In this document: positions 62,500 through 64,000 of the stretch, one piece after another | Numbering within the stretch: the stretch's first letter is position 1 | Layout of the letters: every line of letters starts with the position of its first letter | Source of the DNA: an uncultured Flavobacteriales bacterium | Lineage (GTDB): Bacteria > Bacteroidota > Bacteroidia > Flavobacteriales_G > Salibacteraceae | Length of the DNA stretch: 64,000 nucleotides | Direction: 5' to 3' | Assembly (NCBI GenBank): GCA_905181855.1 | Contig: CAJIZE010000012.1 | Span: forward strand, 31,743 to 95,742 | Translations under genes and position numbers: made by a program | The notes under the pieces: model-generated | What the model saw: the letters and a program-made list of their open reading frames with translations, nothing else | Database searches by the model: none | Told to the model about the DNA's origin: nothing

Positions 62500-63225
62500 T
62501 TAGCTATTCGGAGTTTTTAGATTTGAAACCCGCCTCACTAATTCGTTCATTCGTAGACTTGAAACCGGTATTAAATGACCAAATAGTTCAACCATTTTTT
62601 CTCTTTTTAGTACAGAACTAACATTACTTACATTGATTAGGTATGATCGGTGGCACCTATAAAAATGTTTCGTGTATTCCTCTTCAAACAACTGAATACC
62701 TTTCTTTATTACAAGCTTTACGCCATCTTTAAAAAACAAATTACAAGATGTATTCTCGGCTTTTAAATAAAGGATATCCTCTATGTGTATTAGATGAATC
62801 TTTTTGTTTATAGATTCTATGGTAATTTTCTCTAGAGCGTAAGATTCTTCAATTTCTCTTTTAAGGGATATTCTATTAATGAGCTTATCAATTGCTTTTG
62901 ACAATTCGTTTCGATCAATTGGTTTTAACAAATAATCCACCGGGTCAACTTTTATTGCCTGAAAGGCGTACCCTGCATATGCAGTGGTAAAGATAACTTC
63001 AGGTTTGTTAACCAAGTTTGCATAGAGTTCAAAACCTGTATGATCCTTTAACCTGATATCTAAAAATAAGGCATCAATTTTATTGTAGTTTAAATAATCT
63101 AGAGCTTCATTAAAATCTAAAAATGAATCCGCAACTAATAACTGAATGTTTGTTTGTTCAATTAAGACTTTTAGCAACTCAATGTTGTTTGGCTCATCGT
63201 CTATAATTACTGCTTTAATTTTCAT
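62500..63225 (-). CDS. LytTR-family response regulator
   Basis: 241 residues. The receiver domain has Asp9-Asp10 (IIDDEP), phospho-acceptor Asp56 (LFLDIRL) and Lys in LLKPID. The C-terminal LytTR DNA-binding domain (about 140-238) shows the HIEDILYLKAENTSC and FYRCHRSYLINVSNV motifs. It overlaps the upstream kinase stop by one base, so the pair is an operon. It is convergent with the PKD/type-B protein gene, with 35 bases between the stops. Confidence 0.94.
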   Translation of the reverse strand: MKIKAVIIDDEPNNIELLKVLIEQTNIQLLVADSFLDFNEALDYLNYNKIDALFLDIRLKDHTGFELYANLVNKPEVIFTTAYAGYAFQAIKVDPVDYLLKPIDRNELSKAIDKLINRISLKREIEESYALEKITIESINKKIHLIHIEDILYLKAENTSCNLFFKDGVKLVIKKGIQLFEEEYTKHFYRCHRSYLINVSNVSSVLKREKMVELFGHLIPVSSLRMNELVRRVSNLKTPNS

Positions 63226-64000
63226 TATAATACTATTGGTAATTTGATGGTTAGTTTAAAACCAGGTTGTTGATTTAAAATTGGTTTAAATTCAAATTTA
63301 CCCTTGTGTTCTTTCGCGAAAAGTTTAATTCTCTTTTCGGTAAGATGCATCCCATTACCGGGCTGATAGGAGCCTTTAATCCCTTTACCTTTATCAGAAT
63401 ATTCAATTTTAAGGAATTGATTATCATAACTAAACATTATGAAAATTTCGACTGTCTCGTTTCCTAAGTATCCATATTTAAGGCTGTTTTCTACTAACGG
63501 TTGCAATAAAAAAGATGGAATTTTTAAAAATTTTGCATCTTCCCTGATTTGGTCGGTATCAGCGTTAAGTATTATTTCTCTTTCAAATCGAACACCTTCA
63601 ATATTTAGGTAATTTCTAACACTTGTAATTTCGTCATTTATTGGAATATTGTATGCTTTGGCATTGGTTAAAATCGAATTAAAATACCTAGAAAATTTAA
63701 CCAAGAACAGCTCAGCTTTTTCTAGTTTCTTAGTGATAATTAAATTTTGAAGTCCATTCAAACTGTTCAATATCATATGAGGATTCAATTGGGATGATAG
63801 AGCCAAGTTGCGCTCCTGAATTAGCTCATGTTCTAGCTTCTTTCTTCTGTAAAAAACAAAAAACAAAAATGAGATAATAAATATTAAAAAACTCAGCCAA
63901 AGAATCGTAAACCACCAAGCTTCATAAAAAGGTGGTAAAATTGTAAAAGAATAAATGAGTTGTGGTTTATTCCAAACCCCATTTTGGGTCATGGTTTGAA
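63225..64000 (-). CDS. LytS/YehU-type sensor histidine kinase (C-terminal part; gene runs off the window)
   Basis: The frame is open to the right edge and the visible part is about 258 residues. It begins with the end of a Y_Y_Y-type domain (IYSFTILPPFYEAWWF), then a transmembrane helix (about 28-48). The His_kinase domain follows (SSQLNPHMILNSLNGLQNL) and a HATPase end with LQPLVENSLKYGY and DKGKGIKG. The first Met in view is internal, because the propeller/Y_Y_Y sensor normally precedes it. It is a hybrid-free kinase of the two-component-propeller class, paired with the LytTR regulator. Confidence 0.88.
   Translation of the reverse strand, partial: QTMTQNGVWNKPQLIYSFTILPPFYEAWWFTILWLSFLIFIISFLFFVFYRRKKLEHELIQERNLALSSQLNPHMILNSLNGLQNLIITKKLEKAELFLVKFSRYFNSILTNAKAYNIPINDEITSVRNYLNIEGVRFEREIILNADTDQIREDAKFLKIPSFLLQPLVENSLKYGYLGNETVEIFIMFSYDNQFLKIEYSDKGKGIKGSYQPGNGMHLTEKRIKLFAKEHKGKFEFKPILNQQPGFKLTIKLPIVL

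Noticed and set aside
1..64000. tRNA, rRNA, CRISPR arrays, insertion sequences, integrases and phage genes
   Set aside because: I looked for cloverleaf T-loop motifs, direct repeats with regular spacing, transposase-like frames and terminal inverted repeats and saw none that hold up.

Overview
The window is AT-rich, densely packed chromosomal DNA from a member of the Bacteroidota, most likely a Flavobacteriia-like lineage. The evidence is: secreted proteins ending in type IX secretion (T9SS) type A sorting domains, one protein with a type B (gliding-motility-associated) C-terminal domain, several -7 elements of the Bacteroidota form TAnnTTTG at operon starts, and family markers such as S46 dipeptidyl-peptidase, DUF1599, VF530/DUF2132, the DoxX/thioredoxin-like protein beside tpiA, and the ArsS arsenosugar cluster. 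I see no tRNA, rRNA, CRISPR array, insertion sequence, integrase or origin. The window is a chromosomal core with islands of gene decay, not a mobile element.

Layout. 1-3 kb: the end of an unidentified gene, a truncated TPR protein, a VF530 protein and a secreted subtilisin. 3.2-9 kb (+): rpsA with promoter, leader hairpin and terminator, then a tight run pyrR-pyrB-small STAS-like protein-T9SS protein-rnz. 9.0-9.9 kb: a gene-free stretch holding a histidine-kinase remnant. 9.9-27 kb (-): floA-nfeD, a frameshifted M48 protease, clpS, a 2136-residue TPR/PD40/coiled-coil/triple-SPOR envelope protein, a 1477-residue unknown secreted protein, prmA, tpiA, DoxX-type protein and DUF1599. 27-28.7 kb (+): folP-cdaA. 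28.7-38 kb (-): ECF sigma factor with a small membrane protein, a 2014-residue T9SS adhesin-like protein, and a DPP11-like S46 peptidase. 38-44 kb (+): two-component system whose kinase carries a G10 tract, NhaC-type antiporter with an extra periplasmic domain, two lipoproteins and a DUF1801 protein. 44-46.8 kb (-): arsenosugar operon ending in a purine nucleoside phosphorylase. 46.9-49.2 kb: decayed trkA and universal stress protein genes. 49.2-51 kb and 55-59.4 kb (-): phenylacetate degradation genes in two blocks (paaJ-paaY and paaABCDGH). These are separated by outer-membrane and DUF2461 genes and a junkyard of broken genes. 59.6-64 kb: mdh, an ECF sigma factor overlapping an unusual membrane-tethered PKD/T9SS-type-B protein, and a LytTR-type two-component pair running off the right edge.

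The main metabolic themes are pyrimidine start-up (pyrR/pyrB), central carbon (tpiA, mdh), ring-epoxidation phenylacetate catabolism, second-messenger synthesis (c-di-AMP by CdaA), and a reduced arsenosugar pathway without arsM. Regulation is rich: two ECF sigma factors with membrane partners, one OmpR-type and one LytTR-type two-component system.

The most interesting candidate system is the sigma factor/transmembrane PKD/type-B-CTD pair at 60652-62464, which could couple gene expression to the cell surface or to T9SS state. Next are the G10 tract in the sensor kinase (a possible phase switch) and the arsenosugar operon carrying its own nucleoside phosphorylase. At least five genes in the window are broken. 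Most lesions (stop codons, internal deletions) look like real decay, but the homopolymer-linked frameshift in the M48 gene could be a sequencing error.
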